Notes: generated by a model not told the origin, from the letters alone. Positions 1 to 8,148 are shown, counted from the first letter of the stretch. The stretch is DNA of 64,000 bases from Salinarchaeum laminariae (GCF_023204835.1 NZ_CP096270.1:2620907-2684906); one strand, 5' to 3'. Numbers and translations are program-made.

Positions 1-300
1 GTCGCCGCCGGCGCGCCGACAGGCCCGACGCACGTCCTGCCCCAGTGGATCCGTGACGGCCCGGACGACCTCCAGCGCGCCGTCGCGGCCTGCTACGTCG
101 AGTGCCGAGGGCAACGCGCAGGTGACGCAAGACTGCTCCAGATTCGCGAGGAGGCGAGATCCGACGCACACCTCGACGCTCTCGGCGAGCTGCTCGTCGG
201 CGTCGCTGGCGAAGGGTCCTACTCGGTCGGCAACAAGATGCTCCGCCTCGATCGCGAGGCGACCGACGCGCTGCTCGGCGAGATCGACATCGAAGTGTGA
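1..300 (+). CDS. 3' end of unidentified gene (5'-truncated by window)
   Basis: Frame 1 is open from the first base to a TGA at 298-300, giving about 99 residues of a C-terminus. The sequence is acidic and alpha-helical in character, with two cysteines (ACYVEC) and the ending LLGEIDIEV, and its codon use is typical of haloarchaea. I do not recognise the family. An 18-bp repeat begins five bases after the stop codon, so this gene marks the left edge of a rearranged segment. It could be a chromosomal gene next to the integrated element or part of a larger element extending left of the window. Confidence 0.6.
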   Translation, partial: VAAGAPTGPTHVLPQWIRDGPDDLQRAVAACYVECRGQRAGDARLLQIREEARSDAHLDALGELLVGVAGEGSYSVGNKMLRLDREATDALLGEIDIEV

Positions 301-304
301 GCAC

Positions 305-322
305 CGTCCGGTAACTGGCTGA
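305..322 (+). repeat. 18-bp direct repeat, left copy
   Basis: CGTCCGGTAACTGGCTGA lies just after the stop codon of the first gene. A copy differing at one position occurs at 1068-1085 in the same orientation, and both are followed a few bases later by CGGAC. Together they bracket the toxin-antitoxin pair and its flank (about 750 bp). Confidence 0.75.
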
Positions 323-333
323 CAAAACGGACC

Positions 334-630
334 TCAATCGAGGTCGCCGTACTCGCTATGTGCCTGATCTATCGGCAGGATATCCAGCACTTCCACGACG
401 TCTTCGGATTCGTTGATATCGTAGAACGCCGTCCATGTCCTCCCGATGTGCAGTCGGTAGACCTCCTCACCACGCCATGTGATTTTCTCTTTGTCCCCGA
501 GCCCACGACCGGGATAGGGATCTGAGAGCTTTTCGAGGTTCTCACGGACGATCCGCTCAGTCTTCTCCTCGACTTCTTCGAGGAACTCCTGAACTTCCTG
601 AGAGACGAGCAATTGGTACTCGTCACTCAT
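334..630 (-). CDS. RelE/ParE-superfamily toxin
   Basis: This 98-residue acidic protein has the RelE/ParE layout: an N-terminal helical pair (VQEFLEEVEEKTERIV), then L-x(3)-P spacing, then the core YRLHIGRTWTAFYDI followed by a terminal beta strand (VVEVLDILPI) and a Y near the end. Family members are mRNA-interfering ribonucleases or gyrase poisons neutralised by the protein encoded immediately upstream. Its ATG follows the antitoxin stop by 6 nt, so the two are co-transcribed, antitoxin first. Family membership is clear; the target is not determinable. Confidence 0.82.
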   Translation of the reverse strand: MSDEYQLLVSQEVQEFLEEVEEKTERIVRENLEKLSDPYPGRGLGDKEKITWRGEEVYRLHIGRTWTAFYDINESEDVVEVLDILPIDQAHSEYGDLD

Positions 631-636
631 TCAGAC

Positions 637-828
637 TTACACCTCGTCGAGTGGTTCGAACTCGCTCTCCTCGCGAATCTGGTTCATATCCCGGAACAGC
701 CGCTCCTTCTTGCGCTCTTCGACGAGTTCCTCGATCAGCTCGTCGAAGGTCTGTCCCGGACCTTTCAGGTCGTGTAGTTCTTTCCATCGTTCTTCCGTAA
801 CTGGAATTCTTTTTTCTGCGTTTGACAT
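637..828 (-). CDS. Antitoxin of the RelE-type pair
   Basis: This 63-residue protein opens with a short beta segment (KRIPVTEERWKELHDLKGPGQTF) followed by a charged helix rich in E, K and R. That is the pattern of haloarchaeal VapB/RelB-like antitoxins (similar to families labelled DUF7557). The N-terminus would bind operator DNA as a dimer and the C-terminal helix would wrap the toxin. It is the first gene of the two-gene unit. No clear operator palindrome is visible upstream. Confidence 0.75.
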   Translation of the reverse strand: MSNAEKRIPVTEERWKELHDLKGPGQTFDELIEELVEERKKERLFRDMNQIREESEFEPLDEV

Positions 829-1181
829 TGAGCTTGTCCCACAAACCCGTCGAATCCGATTTCACAGGAGGTTACAGTACAAATCCCAGGAGTCACCTCA
901 GCGTGCCTCGTTCCAGAAATCTCCCCGCTTGATGGTACACTCCTGCTTATACGAACCGGGCCGGCACCCGTGGCTGGCGATTCACTGCGACGATCGCCTT
1001 CTTCGGGTGCCATTGAATATCCTTACAACCTGTGCAGTACATAACGCTTGTGCCATCCTGACCACTTCGTCCGGAAACTGGCTGAGTCTCGGACAAATTC
1101 GGCGCCGATCGAGCCGCCAACCCCACCGAAAACCCCTTTTACCCCCGCACTGCCGTCCGGGCTGCGAGTGATCCGGACGCC
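829..1181. other. Intergenic segment between antitoxin and integrase
   Basis: About 350 bp without a convincing gene. It serves as upstream region for the leftward antitoxin and the rightward integrase. It holds the right copy of the 18-bp repeat (1068-1085). A TATA-like CTTTTA at 1136-1141, preceded by a C/A-rich BRE-like stretch, sits about 40 bp before the integrase ATG. I looked here for a copy of the tRNA-Trp 3' end and found none. Confidence 0.5.
1068..1085 (+). repeat. 18-bp direct repeat, right copy
   Basis: CGTCCGGAAACTGGCTGA matches the copy at 305-322 at 17 of 18 positions in direct orientation. It lies 96 bp upstream of the integrase start codon. This could be the footprint of an insertion carrying the toxin-antitoxin pair, or a recombination site used by the neighbouring integrase. 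Confidence 0.75.
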
Positions 1182-1769
1182 ATGAATCTACGAGAACACG
1201 AGAACCGCGACGACATGAAGGTCTGGCTGAGCCAGACTGACGTATCGAAACTGCTCGATCGAGCCGACGGCACCCAGCAGCGGCTCGCCTTCGCGCTCGG
1301 GGCGCGCTGCGGGCTGCGGTCCCACGAGATCCTCGACGTAGCGCCCGAGCACGTCGCCGAGACCGACGCCGGAACGATCCTCCGCGTCTGGCACGGGAAG
1401 GGCGACAAGTACCGCGAGACGCCCGTGCCGCGCGATCTCGCGACGACGATCCGGACTGTCGCCGACGTTCGCGACGAGCCAGCGAGCAGCTCGCTCCTCG
1501 ACGTGACGAGCACGCGGTCGCTCCGGCGGTGGATCCGCTCGGCAGCCGACGGTCTCGCCGAGGAGAGTGGCGAAGACGGCTGGCGGCACCTCGCGTTTCA
1601 CGATCTCCGGCGGACCTGGGCGACATCCCTGCGCTCCGCCGACGTGGATGCGATGCTGGTCTGTGACTGGGGCGGCTGGAACGATCTGGAGACGTTCCTC
1701 GATCACTACCGCGGGACGCACTCGCCGGAGGCACAACAGCGGGAACGCGAAAAGGTCGACTGGCTATAG
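1182..1769 (+). CDS. int: SNJ2-type tyrosine integrase
   Basis: This 195-residue site-specific recombinase consists almost only of the catalytic domain. The catalytic set is visible: Arg46 (CGLRSHE), Lys in HGKGDK (73-76), His140 and Arg143 in HDLRRT, Trp163/166 in place of the usual His, and nucleophile Tyr176 in DHYRG. The absence of an N-terminal arm-binding domain matches the small integrases of the SNJ2 pleolipovirus group, which need accessory proteins encoded beside them. The stop codon overlaps the convergent gene at 1764-1985 within a shared CTATAG. Likely function: integration and excision at a tRNA gene. Confidence 0.88.
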   Translation: MNLREHENRDDMKVWLSQTDVSKLLDRADGTQQRLAFALGARCGLRSHEILDVAPEHVAETDAGTILRVWHGKGDKYRETPVPRDLATTIRTVADVRDEPASSSLLDVTSTRSLRRWIRSAADGLAEESGEDGWRHLAFHDLRRTWATSLRSADVDAMLVCDWGGWNDLETFLDHYRGTHSPEAQQREREKVDWL

Positions 1770-1985
1770 CTGGCCTGCGCGAAGAAGGTTGTCGACGTCC
1801 GGGACGCTGCCGTCCTCGACGGCGCGGACGAGGTAGACCCGCCGTCCGAGACGCTGGACGTGCATCCGCTGCCCGTCGGGGATCTCCCCGTCGCTGGTCA
1901 CCAGTCCATCCAGTTCGAGATCGCCTTTATCGAGCGATACGCTGGGCGTGCCCTTCCGGCCACTGAGCTTTCTGAGTCCTCCCAT
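1764..1985 (-). CDS. Small beta-rich protein, probable integrase accessory or regulator
   Basis: This 73-residue protein reads as a compact run of beta strands (TPSVSLDKGDLELDGLV, then DGQRMHVQRLGRRVYLVRAV), resembling an AbrB-like swapped-hairpin DNA-binding fold. It is convergent with int and overlaps its 3' end by 6 bp. A CTTTTTG TATA-like box on its strand lies near 2014-2020, about 30 bp upstream of the ATG. In SNJ2-type viruses small proteins encoded next to the integrase assist recombination, and this is a candidate by position. No specific family assignment is claimed. Confidence 0.6.
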   Translation of the reverse strand: MGGLRKLSGRKGTPSVSLDKGDLELDGLVTSDGEIPDGQRMHVQRLGRRVYLVRAVEDGSVPDVDNLLRAGQL

Positions 1986-2106
1986 GTTCGCGAAGGAGGG
2001 CAGTTTGCCCGGTCAAAAAGGTAGGGGTTAGTGGGGGACGCTACGGGGGTCGCTCTCCCCGGAGATCGGAGCTTGAAGTAGGGGCAGGCTGCCCGCCTTC
2101 CCGGTC
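1986..2106. promoter_or_regulatory. Divergent promoter region of provirus structural operon
   Basis: A 121-bp gap between the leftward accessory gene and the rightward structural genes must hold both promoters. The leftward TATA-like sequence is read at 2014-2020. No convincing TATA is seen for the rightward operon, which may be under phage-specific control. An imperfect inverted pair, GGGCAGTTTGCCC (1998-2010), could be an operator. Confidence 0.45.
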
Positions 2107-2328
2107 ATGGCAGACGACCTACTCGACAACGACACGGTACAGATGATCGCCGGGATCGGCGCCGCGGCCGGGGCAATCGCCTTCGGCGCGGTCGGTCTCG
2201 TAGACACCAACGTCCTCGTCGACACGGCGGGGCTCTCTGGACAGGTCCTCACCGGAGCCTACGGCGCGTTCGTCGCCGCTGGCGCCGCGAAGGGCTGGAA
2301 CGCCATCGGAGAGATCACCGAGGACTGA
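2107..2328 (+). CDS. Small membrane protein, provirus structural operon
   Basis: This 73-residue hydrophobic protein has two Gly/Ala-rich transmembrane segments (about 12-32 and 45-66), an acidic N-terminus and the ending AIGEITED. It is the first gene of the rightward operon, one base before the next ATG. By position it resembles the small membrane proteins that precede VP3/VP4 in pleolipoviruses. Its role in the virion is inferred only. Confidence 0.65.
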   Translation: MADDLLDNDTVQMIAGIGAAAGAIAFGAVGLVDTNVLVDTAGLSGQVLTGAYGAFVAAGAAKGWNAIGEITED

Positions 2329-2329
2329 G

Positions 2330-2713
2330 ATGGCGAAGAACAAACTCGATCCTCGCGAGCTGCTGCTCGGCGCTCCGGTCTTCATCCTGGGGTCGCTGAC
2401 GAGCCTCGGGATCGTCGGGCCGGAGGTCTTCATGCTGGACTTCAGCAACGTGCTGCTGGAGGCGGGCAACCTCCGGCTGACGCTGGGCTCGATCGCCTCG
2501 ATCGTCGCGCTGGGATACATCTACTTCAACCGAGATGTGTCCTTCTTCGAGTTCAACGGCGAGGAGATGTGGCTGGTCTTCGCGACGGCCACGCTCGTCC
2601 TCGCGCCCCCGGTCTTCCCGGGGCTCGCGGACTCGCTGGCGACGATGCCGATCGCACTGATCGCCTTCTTCCTGCAGACGGGAGGCTTCACCATCATTTC
2701 GATCAAAAACTAA
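2330..2713 (+). CDS. VP3-like integral membrane protein of pleolipovirus
   Basis: This 127-residue protein has four predicted transmembrane helices, a charged N-terminus (MAKNKLDPREL) facing inward and short loops. Pleolipovirions contain one abundant multi-pass protein on the inner face of the membrane (VP3-like), encoded directly upstream of the spike region; size, topology and position all fit. It is separated by one base from the gene before and the gene after. The family name is inferred from gene order rather than a diagnostic motif. Confidence 0.68.
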   Translation: MAKNKLDPRELLLGAPVFILGSLTSLGIVGPEVFMLDFSNVLLEAGNLRLTLGSIASIVALGYIYFNRDVSFFEFNGEEMWLVFATATLVLAPPVFPGLADSLATMPIALIAFFLQTGGFTIISIKN

Positions 2714-2714
2714 C

Positions 2715-3272
2715 ATGAACTGGAACATCCTCAACTCGATCGACCGGGAGAATCGCGTTCCGAACACTGTGGCCTTCCTCGCGCTCGTCGCGATCGCGGG
2801 CATCGTCGGCGTCGCCGCGATCAGTGGCGGCGCCGTGGCCGCCGAACCGCTGAACGAGACCGTCGAGGTCGGCAACGACACCGGCACGGTCTACACGGAG
2901 GTCACGTTCGCGAGCGGCATCAACGACTCCAACGCGACGGCCGACGTGGTCGTGACCGACGCGAACGGCACGACCGTCGCGAACACGACGATCTCCGGCA
3001 ACGCGAGCGAGACCGTCGTCGAGGAGTGGGCTGTCAACGACTCCGATCCGATCGGCAACTGGTCGGTCGTGCTGACCGCTGACTCCGGAGTCGTCGACTC
3101 CGCCGAGGCCGGGACGTTCGTCGAGGGCGGCAGCGGCGGAGGCGGCGCCGGATCGAGTGACGACGGTTGGGGCTCCATGTGGGGCATCCCGATCTTCGCG
3201 CTCGTCATCGGCGCCGTGGCCGCGCTCCTGTTCGTCGGCAACCGACGAGACTGGTTCGAGGACCTGTACTAA
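2715..3272 (+). CDS. Secreted, C-terminally anchored virion-type glycoprotein
   Basis: This 185-residue protein has an N-terminal hydrophobic signal (about 17-42, ending GGAVAAEP). The Thr/Asn/Val-rich beta ectodomain contains many N-x-S/T sites, suggesting N-glycosylation. A Gly/Ser linker at about 143-152 precedes a C-terminal membrane helix ending in a short basic/acidic tail (GNRRDWFEDLY). It lies between the VP3-like and spike genes with one- to two-base gaps. It is probably an accessory surface protein of the virion and I know no specific function. Confidence 0.65.
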   Translation: MNWNILNSIDRENRVPNTVAFLALVAIAGIVGVAAISGGAVAAEPLNETVEVGNDTGTVYTEVTFASGINDSNATADVVVTDANGTTVANTTISGNASETVVEEWAVNDSDPIGNWSVVLTADSGVVDSAEAGTFVEGGSGGGGAGSSDDGWGSMWGIPIFALVIGAVAALLFVGNRRDWFEDLY

Positions 3273-3274
3273 CG

Positions 3275-5287
3275 ATGAGTCAGGCACAGAACGGCGGCGT
3301 CAGCCGTCGCCGGTTCCTCCAGGGAGTCGGCGGCGCTGCTGGCGCCGCGGCGATCGCGACGAGCGGTATCGGCACGGCCGGAGCGATCGACCTCTCGTGG
3401 GAGGAGGCATCGGCTGGCGCGACTGTGACCGGGGGCGGGACCTACGGCGTCTATCTCGCGCAAGAGGCTGTCGAGGCGATCGACGGGCAGTCGTTCCCAT
3501 CTGGGTCGAGCACGCCCGAAGCCATGGCCGAGAGCTGGTATCGCACCGGCAAATACGCCCAAAGTGCGGACGAGACGATGCTCTCGACGCTCTGGAATCG
3601 CCTGGAGGACGCGACGACGATCGCGGCGGTCCTCTATAAGGCTAAGGCCATCGAGGCTATCAAGGCGGGGAAGTCAGAGTCTGAGGTACTCACGGCTGCA
3701 CAGAACGCGGTTTCGAAGTACTACGCGGAGACTGTTCAGACGAATTTCATCAACCACTGGAACGTTCAGGCGTCGAAGCTCGAAGCAGCGTACAAGGAGT
3801 TCGACCAGCACGATGGCGTGTCGGATCCAACTGACTTCGCCCGAATCAAGCACGACATTATTGCCTACGACGAGGACAATTCCAACTCCCCCCTTACGGG
3901 GAGGTGGAATGGTTCGGTCGCGCTGGAGCCGGTTGATGTAACGCTGCTCAACGGGTCGACGGTCTCCGTGAGCCAGATCCAGGCCAATAGTAGTTCATCT
4001 GTCCATTGGGCCGGTGTGAATATGGACTTCAACACGTCCACAACCATCGATCTGAGGGGTCCCAATCCGTCCGTCAGCGGTAGTTCTCAGTTCGACAGCA
4101 TCGAATATGAGGAGATCTGGGCGAACTGGAACATCCCTGCAAACAAGCTCGACGGGGTAGAGGCTGGAAAGAACGTGAACTGGTGGGTCTATTACCCGGG
4201 GGAAGGCCCCGAGACCTACGCCGAGGCCGAAACGGCGATCGAGGAGAACGGTGAGGAATGGGGGAATTTCCGAACCCTGAACCAGTACATGATCCTCTGG
4301 GATGGCATCGTCCAGCAACATCAGATGATGCTGGACAACGCCGAGAAGTGGGTCTCGAACGCCTACGGTGCCGTCCAGGCTGGCGAGATCGACGTACAGG
4401 ATCTCATCGAGAACAATCCGACCGTGATGGCCGCGCAGTGGTCGAGTGAGTACCAGTCGACGGGCCATCTCGCCTACGCCGCGGCCGATCTCGCTGCGCT
4501 CGGACTCAGCTTCGACTCCGAGAATCGAATGCGGTTCCAACTCGACGACGGAACGACGTTCGAGGGCACGCTCTACTGCTCGAACTCGGACTTCGAGATC
4601 GAGGTTGGAACGGTCATCAGCCCGTCCGAACGGGCTGGCGACTACTACGCAGCCGCCGACACGGAGTCGATGGAACGGCAGCTCCCCTCGGAGGACTACC
4701 GCGACAGCATCGACGGCGGGCAGATCAAGCTCAACGTCGGCGTAATCACGGATCTGGAGTACGTCGTCGAGACCAACAGGGGTGAGACGGTGACGATCGC
4801 CTGGGACGACTGGTCGATCGCCGAGCCGTCGGACGCGACGATCATCGAGGACGCAACGGCGGTGACCTACGACGCGAGCGGCGACCTCGAGGAGTCCGTC
4901 GCGGAAGTGGCGTCAGTGACGCTCCGCTACCAGGGCGACGAGTCGGCGACCGTCATGCAGTTGACGGCGCCGTTCACCATCCTCGAAGCCTACGACGTCG
5001 AGAGCGGCGAGGAGGTCGAGACCGTCGCCGGAGAGGGCTACAACCCGACCAGCAGCACGGTCGATCTCTCGTGGATCGAGAACTACCTCGAACGCCGCGA
5101 GGACATCGACAACTACGCCACGTCTGGCGGCGGTGGCGGCGGGGGCGGGATCAGTTGGAACGGCTTCGACTGGTCCTGGCTGCCTGGGATGGGCCGCGAC
5201 GGCTGGCTCACGGGCTCTACGATGGGAGTCCCGAACTGGCTGATCCTCGCAACCGGCGGGATCGCCCTGGTCGTCGCACTGAGGTAA
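3275..5287 (+). CDS. VP4-like spike protein with twin-arginine signal
   Basis: This 670-residue protein starts at the ATG two bases after the previous stop (earlier in-frame codons overlap that gene). Residues 10-16 are SRRRFLQ followed by a hydrophobic stretch ending in TAGA, a clear Tat signal. Long alpha-helical and beta regions follow. A Gly-rich linker (GGGGGGGG, near residue 620) leads into a Trp-rich segment and a C-terminal helix (NWLILATGGIALVVAL) that would anchor it. The spike is the single largest surface protein of pleolipoviruses, mediating host binding and membrane fusion; size, export signal, anchor and operon position match. Sequence-level homology cannot be tested here. Confidence 0.75.
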   Translation: MSQAQNGGVSRRRFLQGVGGAAGAAAIATSGIGTAGAIDLSWEEASAGATVTGGGTYGVYLAQEAVEAIDGQSFPSGSSTPEAMAESWYRTGKYAQSADETMLSTLWNRLEDATTIAAVLYKAKAIEAIKAGKSESEVLTAAQNAVSKYYAETVQTNFINHWNVQASKLEAAYKEFDQHDGVSDPTDFARIKHDIIAYDEDNSNSPLTGRWNGSVALEPVDVTLLNGSTVSVSQIQANSSSSVHWAGVNMDFNTSTTIDLRGPNPSVSGSSQFDSIEYEEIWANWNIPANKLDGVEAGKNVNWWVYYPGEGPETYAEAETAIEENGEEWGNFRTLNQYMILWDGIVQQHQMMLDNAEKWVSNAYGAVQAGEIDVQDLIENNPTVMAAQWSSEYQSTGHLAYAAADLAALGLSFDSENRMRFQLDDGTTFEGTLYCSNSDFEIEVGTVISPSERAGDYYAAADTESMERQLPSEDYRDSIDGGQIKLNVGVITDLEYVVETNRGETVTIAWDDWSIAEPSDATIIEDATAVTYDASGDLEESVAEVASVTLRYQGDESATVMQLTAPFTILEAYDVESGEEVETVAGEGYNPTSSTVDLSWIENYLERREDIDNYATSGGGGGGGGISWNGFDWSWLPGMGRDGWLTGSTMGVPNWLILATGGIALVVALR

Positions 5288-5294
5288 CCCCGCC

Positions 5295-5852
5295 ATGCCA
5301 TCCTCTACTCTCTCCCGATCGGCAGCCGTCGCGCTCGTGCTCGTGATCGCCCTCACGGCCTTCGGTGGCGTGGGGGCGGCGGCCGCGCAGGACGGCGAGG
5401 CCGCGAACGGGACCGCGGAGAACTACGAGATCGCGATCGACTCCGAGACGCGCGTGGTCAGCTCGGAGTGGAGCGGCGACACGGTGACGATCGTCGTCGA
5501 GAGCGACGTAACCCGGCAGGTCACCGTGACGGACGCGAGCCAGCGCCTCCAGGGCGCCGTGGATATTCGGCGCCAGCGCGTGACGGTGCCCGGCGGCGAG
5601 CGCGTCGAGGTCGAGTTCACGGTTCGGAACGAGGACCGGCCCGCGGTGACGGTCGGCACACAGTACGGGCTCGTGGGGCTCGGCAGCGAGAGCAGCAGCG
5701 GCGGCCTGCCCGGGATCTCCGGTGACTCGACGTGGCGGTACGTTCAGGTCGCGGCGCTCTTCGCTGCGCTCGGCGGCGGGATCGCGATCGGCGTCGTCGG
5801 GTGGTCGAAGGTCGCTGACCAGCACGACTCCCACGAGGTGGTTCGCCCGTGA
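5295..5852 (+). CDS. Secreted membrane-anchored protein (pleolipovirus ORF6-like)
   Basis: This 185-residue protein has a Sec-type signal peptide (about 8-33, cleavage near GAAAAQ) and an extracellular beta-sandwich-like domain. A C-terminal membrane helix at about 148-170 is followed by a short hydrophilic tail. In pleolipovirus genomes two conserved genes (ORF6, ORF7) sit between the spike and the NTPase; this is the first of that pair by position. Its TGA overlaps the GTG of the next gene by 4 nt (GTGA), implying translational coupling. Confidence 0.65.
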   Translation: MPSSTLSRSAAVALVLVIALTAFGGVGAAAAQDGEAANGTAENYEIAIDSETRVVSSEWSGDTVTIVVESDVTRQVTVTDASQRLQGAVDIRRQRVTVPGGERVEVEFTVRNEDRPAVTVGTQYGLVGLGSESSSGGLPGISGDSTWRYVQVAALFAALGGGIAIGVVGWSKVADQHDSHEVVRP

Positions 5853-6754
5853 TCCGAACGCTCTTCGGCGTCGACTGGCGGACGACCGGGCCGCGGGAAC
5901 TGGCTGGTCGGGGCTGGCGTCGCTTCGGCGGCCTGCCGTGGTGGGGCCAGACGGCCCTCATCGGCGTCGGGCTCTACGGGCTCTACCGCCTCTGGATCGC
6001 GCTCCCAGTGTGGGGAGCCGTCGCGCTGTTCTCGACGGTCGCCGGGCTCGCGGTCGCGTTCCTCCCGACGAAGCGGATCAGCGACGAACTCGCGAGCGAC
6101 GAGGCGGAGATCCTCGAAGAGCTCCAGCCCGCCGACGGTGACCGCGCCACTCGAAAGCTCTCGCAGGACCGCTTCGAGGACATGACCGTCGTCGACTACC
6201 ACGGCGACGAGCACGACGCGTCGTCGTATCTCGTCGAGGTCTCGCGCATGGTCGGCGAGGACGACGACGGGAACAAAATATACCGGAAGGGCTACGAAGT
6301 CGATCGGTACTACCCCGACCGGAACCTCGCCGTCGCGTCCTACATGGCGGGCGCGAGCAACGCGGACCTCCGGCGCTACCGGCAGGCGATCTACGAGGTC
6401 AAGAGCGAACTGTCGAAAGAGGCCGATCGCTCGCTCGAAGAGATCGTCCAGGCGCCGGAGGCTCGGCGCCGGGCTGCAAGCAGCGCCGTGCAATCGGTCA
6501 TCGAGGCCGCCGAAAACATCGAATCGCCGGACGGCCCGTCCATGATCGACGAACTCGACAAGCTCCGACGCGAGGGCGAGGAGAGCGTCGACAAGCTGCT
6601 CGCGGATCGCGGGATCGACGACATGGGCGAGCGGATCGAGGAGTCCAACGACGAGGACGGCGACGACGGTGCGAAGTCGCCCGATTCCGTCGAGATCTCG
6701 ATCGGCGACCCGGAATCCGCCGCGGAGAACGGAGGCGAGCCCGCCGATGACTAA
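5849..6754 (+). CDS. Two-TM protein with acidic coiled tail (pleolipovirus ORF7-like)
   Basis: This 301-residue protein starts at a GTG within the preceding stop. Two membrane helices lie near residues 33-70 (WWGQTALIGVGLYGLYRLW, then ALFSTVAGLAVAFL). A long cytoplasmic helical domain follows, ending in a strongly acidic low-complexity tail (SNDEDGDDGAK onward). Its place directly before the NTPase is that of pleolipovirus ORF7. It overlaps the next start codon by 8 nt. It is likely a membrane adaptor for assembly, by inference only. Confidence 0.62.
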   Translation: MIRTLFGVDWRTTGPRELAGRGWRRFGGLPWWGQTALIGVGLYGLYRLWIALPVWGAVALFSTVAGLAVAFLPTKRISDELASDEAEILEELQPADGDRATRKLSQDRFEDMTVVDYHGDEHDASSYLVEVSRMVGEDDDGNKIYRKGYEVDRYYPDRNLAVASYMAGASNADLRRYRQAIYEVKSELSKEADRSLEEIVQAPEARRRAASSAVQSVIEAAENIESPDGPSMIDELDKLRREGEESVDKLLADRGIDDMGERIEESNDEDGDDGAKSPDSVEISIGDPESAAENGGEPADD

Positions 6755-7982
6755 ACCGGAGTCCGTCGACGGCGAGGGCGGACACGGCCCGATGCGGGAG
6801 CTTCGCGAGATCGTCCTGGGGAAGATGGACGTCGAGACGGAGATCTCGCAGATCGCCGGGCTCGTCGAGGACGACCAGATTCGGGAGTTCCTCGTCTTCG
6901 CGCAGCAGGAGTACGACCCGACGCGGCACGAGGATCTCCCCTCGTCGTTCTGGGAGACCAAGCTCGCCAAGCGCGCCGTCGAGCAGTACGCGACCGAAAC
7001 CGCGTCGCAGGCGATCAAGGACGGCGACAACGCGACGGCGGCGTACCTCGCGGGGATCCCGAACTACTCCCGCGACATGAGCGGCGTCGACGCCGAGGAC
7101 GAGCTGGAGGACTGGCTGTGCCACGACGATCCGTGCAAGGTCGTGTACCTCGCCGCGCTCATGGGCCGCGGCAAAACGTCGTTCGCGGTCCGGTGCATGC
7201 AGGCCGTCCATCGGCACTACTCGCGGGCTCGGAAGATCGCCGAGGAGACCGACGGCCTCGATCCCGACGACGTGCCGACGCCGGAGTTCGCGACGAACTT
7301 CCGCGTCGACGTGCCGGAGGGCGTCGACTGGAAGCTCATCGACAACTACGACGACCTCGTCGAGTGGACCGAAGAGGGCTCCAGCGATGACGTTCGCTGG
7401 TTCTGGTTCGACGAGGCGAGTTCGGAGCTGACCGCGCAGGACGGCGGGAACGCCCAGCGCGTCGTGCGGCTCATGGGCGGCCTCGTCAAGAAGATGCGCA
7501 AGAACGGCGTCAACCTCGGAACGATCGGCCACGACAAGGGCGACGTACACGTTCTGTTCCGCTCGATGGCTGACTTCGTCCACAAGCCCGAACTGAAGCG
7601 CGTCGTCGTCTACGAGGGCATCAAGGACCGCGAGCCGGTGAACCCGCAGTTCTCCCTTCGCGGCGTCCCGGATGCGACGTGGGAGTTCGATACCGACGAC
7701 ATGGCCGAATGGAGCTGGTCGAGCGACGAGGAGGAGATCGACGTGCCCGCTGGCTACGTTCCCGAGGAGGACATGCGGGATCTGAAGTACCGGCTGCTCG
7801 CCCGGATGTACTACACGACCGGCCTCTCCTACTCGAAGATCGCCGAGAAGGCCGAGGTCGGGAAGGGAACCGTCTCGAACGCCACTGACCGCTATGATCC
7901 GGCGTCTCTGGGGCTGGAACCGGAGAACTCGCCGGATCGGAGCGGCGGCGGACCGACTGCGGAGGGGCCAGCCGATGACTGA
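6747..7982 (+). CDS. VP8-like P-loop NTPase with C-terminal HTH
   Basis: This 411-residue protein starts at the ATG overlapping the previous stop. Walker A is MGRGKTSF (about 139-146) and Walker B is WFWFDEAS (about 218-225). A basic patch, GGLVKKMRKNG, lies between sensor regions. Near the C-terminus LSYSKIAEKAEVGKGTVSNA reads as a helix-turn-helix. Pleolipoviruses encode one such NTPase (VP8-like) after ORF7, possibly used in virion assembly or genome handling. The HTH tail suggests DNA contact or autoregulation. The ATPase fold is certain; the role is inferred. Confidence 0.78.
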   Translation: MTKPESVDGEGGHGPMRELREIVLGKMDVETEISQIAGLVEDDQIREFLVFAQQEYDPTRHEDLPSSFWETKLAKRAVEQYATETASQAIKDGDNATAAYLAGIPNYSRDMSGVDAEDELEDWLCHDDPCKVVYLAALMGRGKTSFAVRCMQAVHRHYSRARKIAEETDGLDPDDVPTPEFATNFRVDVPEGVDWKLIDNYDDLVEWTEEGSSDDVRWFWFDEASSELTAQDGGNAQRVVRLMGGLVKKMRKNGVNLGTIGHDKGDVHVLFRSMADFVHKPELKRVVVYEGIKDREPVNPQFSLRGVPDATWEFDTDDMAEWSWSSDEEEIDVPAGYVPEEDMRDLKYRLLARMYYTTGLSYSKIAEKAEVGKGTVSNATDRYDPASLGLEPENSPDRSGGGPTAEGPADD

Positions 7983-8148
7983 TGACCGCCGCCGCCCCCG
8001 AATCTGGCAGAGGGCGACGGGACAGCCGGCCGGTCAGCGGACACAGGGGGCCCGCCTACGTGCGTGGCGGGCGAGCGCGCATTATGCGCGTACGCGCGAG
8101 CGCTCGCGAGGCGGTTTGAACGATCCCACTGCCGAGGAAACCCCATGA
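7975..8148 (+). CDS. Small arginine-rich protein
   Basis: This 57-residue, highly basic protein starts MTDDRRRPRIWQRATG, and about one fifth of its residues are Arg. It begins 8 nt inside the NTPase gene and ends with TGA sharing bases with the next ATG (ATGA). Double coupling in a tightly packed operon supports it being translated. Its basic character is unusual in a haloarchaeon and suggests nucleic-acid binding. Confidence 0.5.
   Translation: MTDDRRRPRIWQRATGQPAGQRTQGARLRAWRASAHYARTRERSRGGLNDPTAEETP

Noticed and set aside
53..322. 89-codon frame at the left edge
   Set aside because: It is a shifted frame over the truncated gene ending at 300. Its Ser/Arg/Thr-rich product is typical of antisense or shifted shadows in this GC-rich genome.
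1..1181. A second copy of the tRNA-Trp 3' end as left attachment site
   Set aside because: No direct copy of the T-arm/acceptor sequence was found by reading. Only 8-bp matches (such as CAAATCCC in the wrong orientation near 880) occur, which chance explains.
5744..7030. 428-codon minus-strand frame under the provirus structural genes
   Set aside because: Low-complexity Arg/Val/Leu/Asp composition. The plus-strand genes have signal peptides, Walker motifs and overlapping starts, so this is an antisense shadow.
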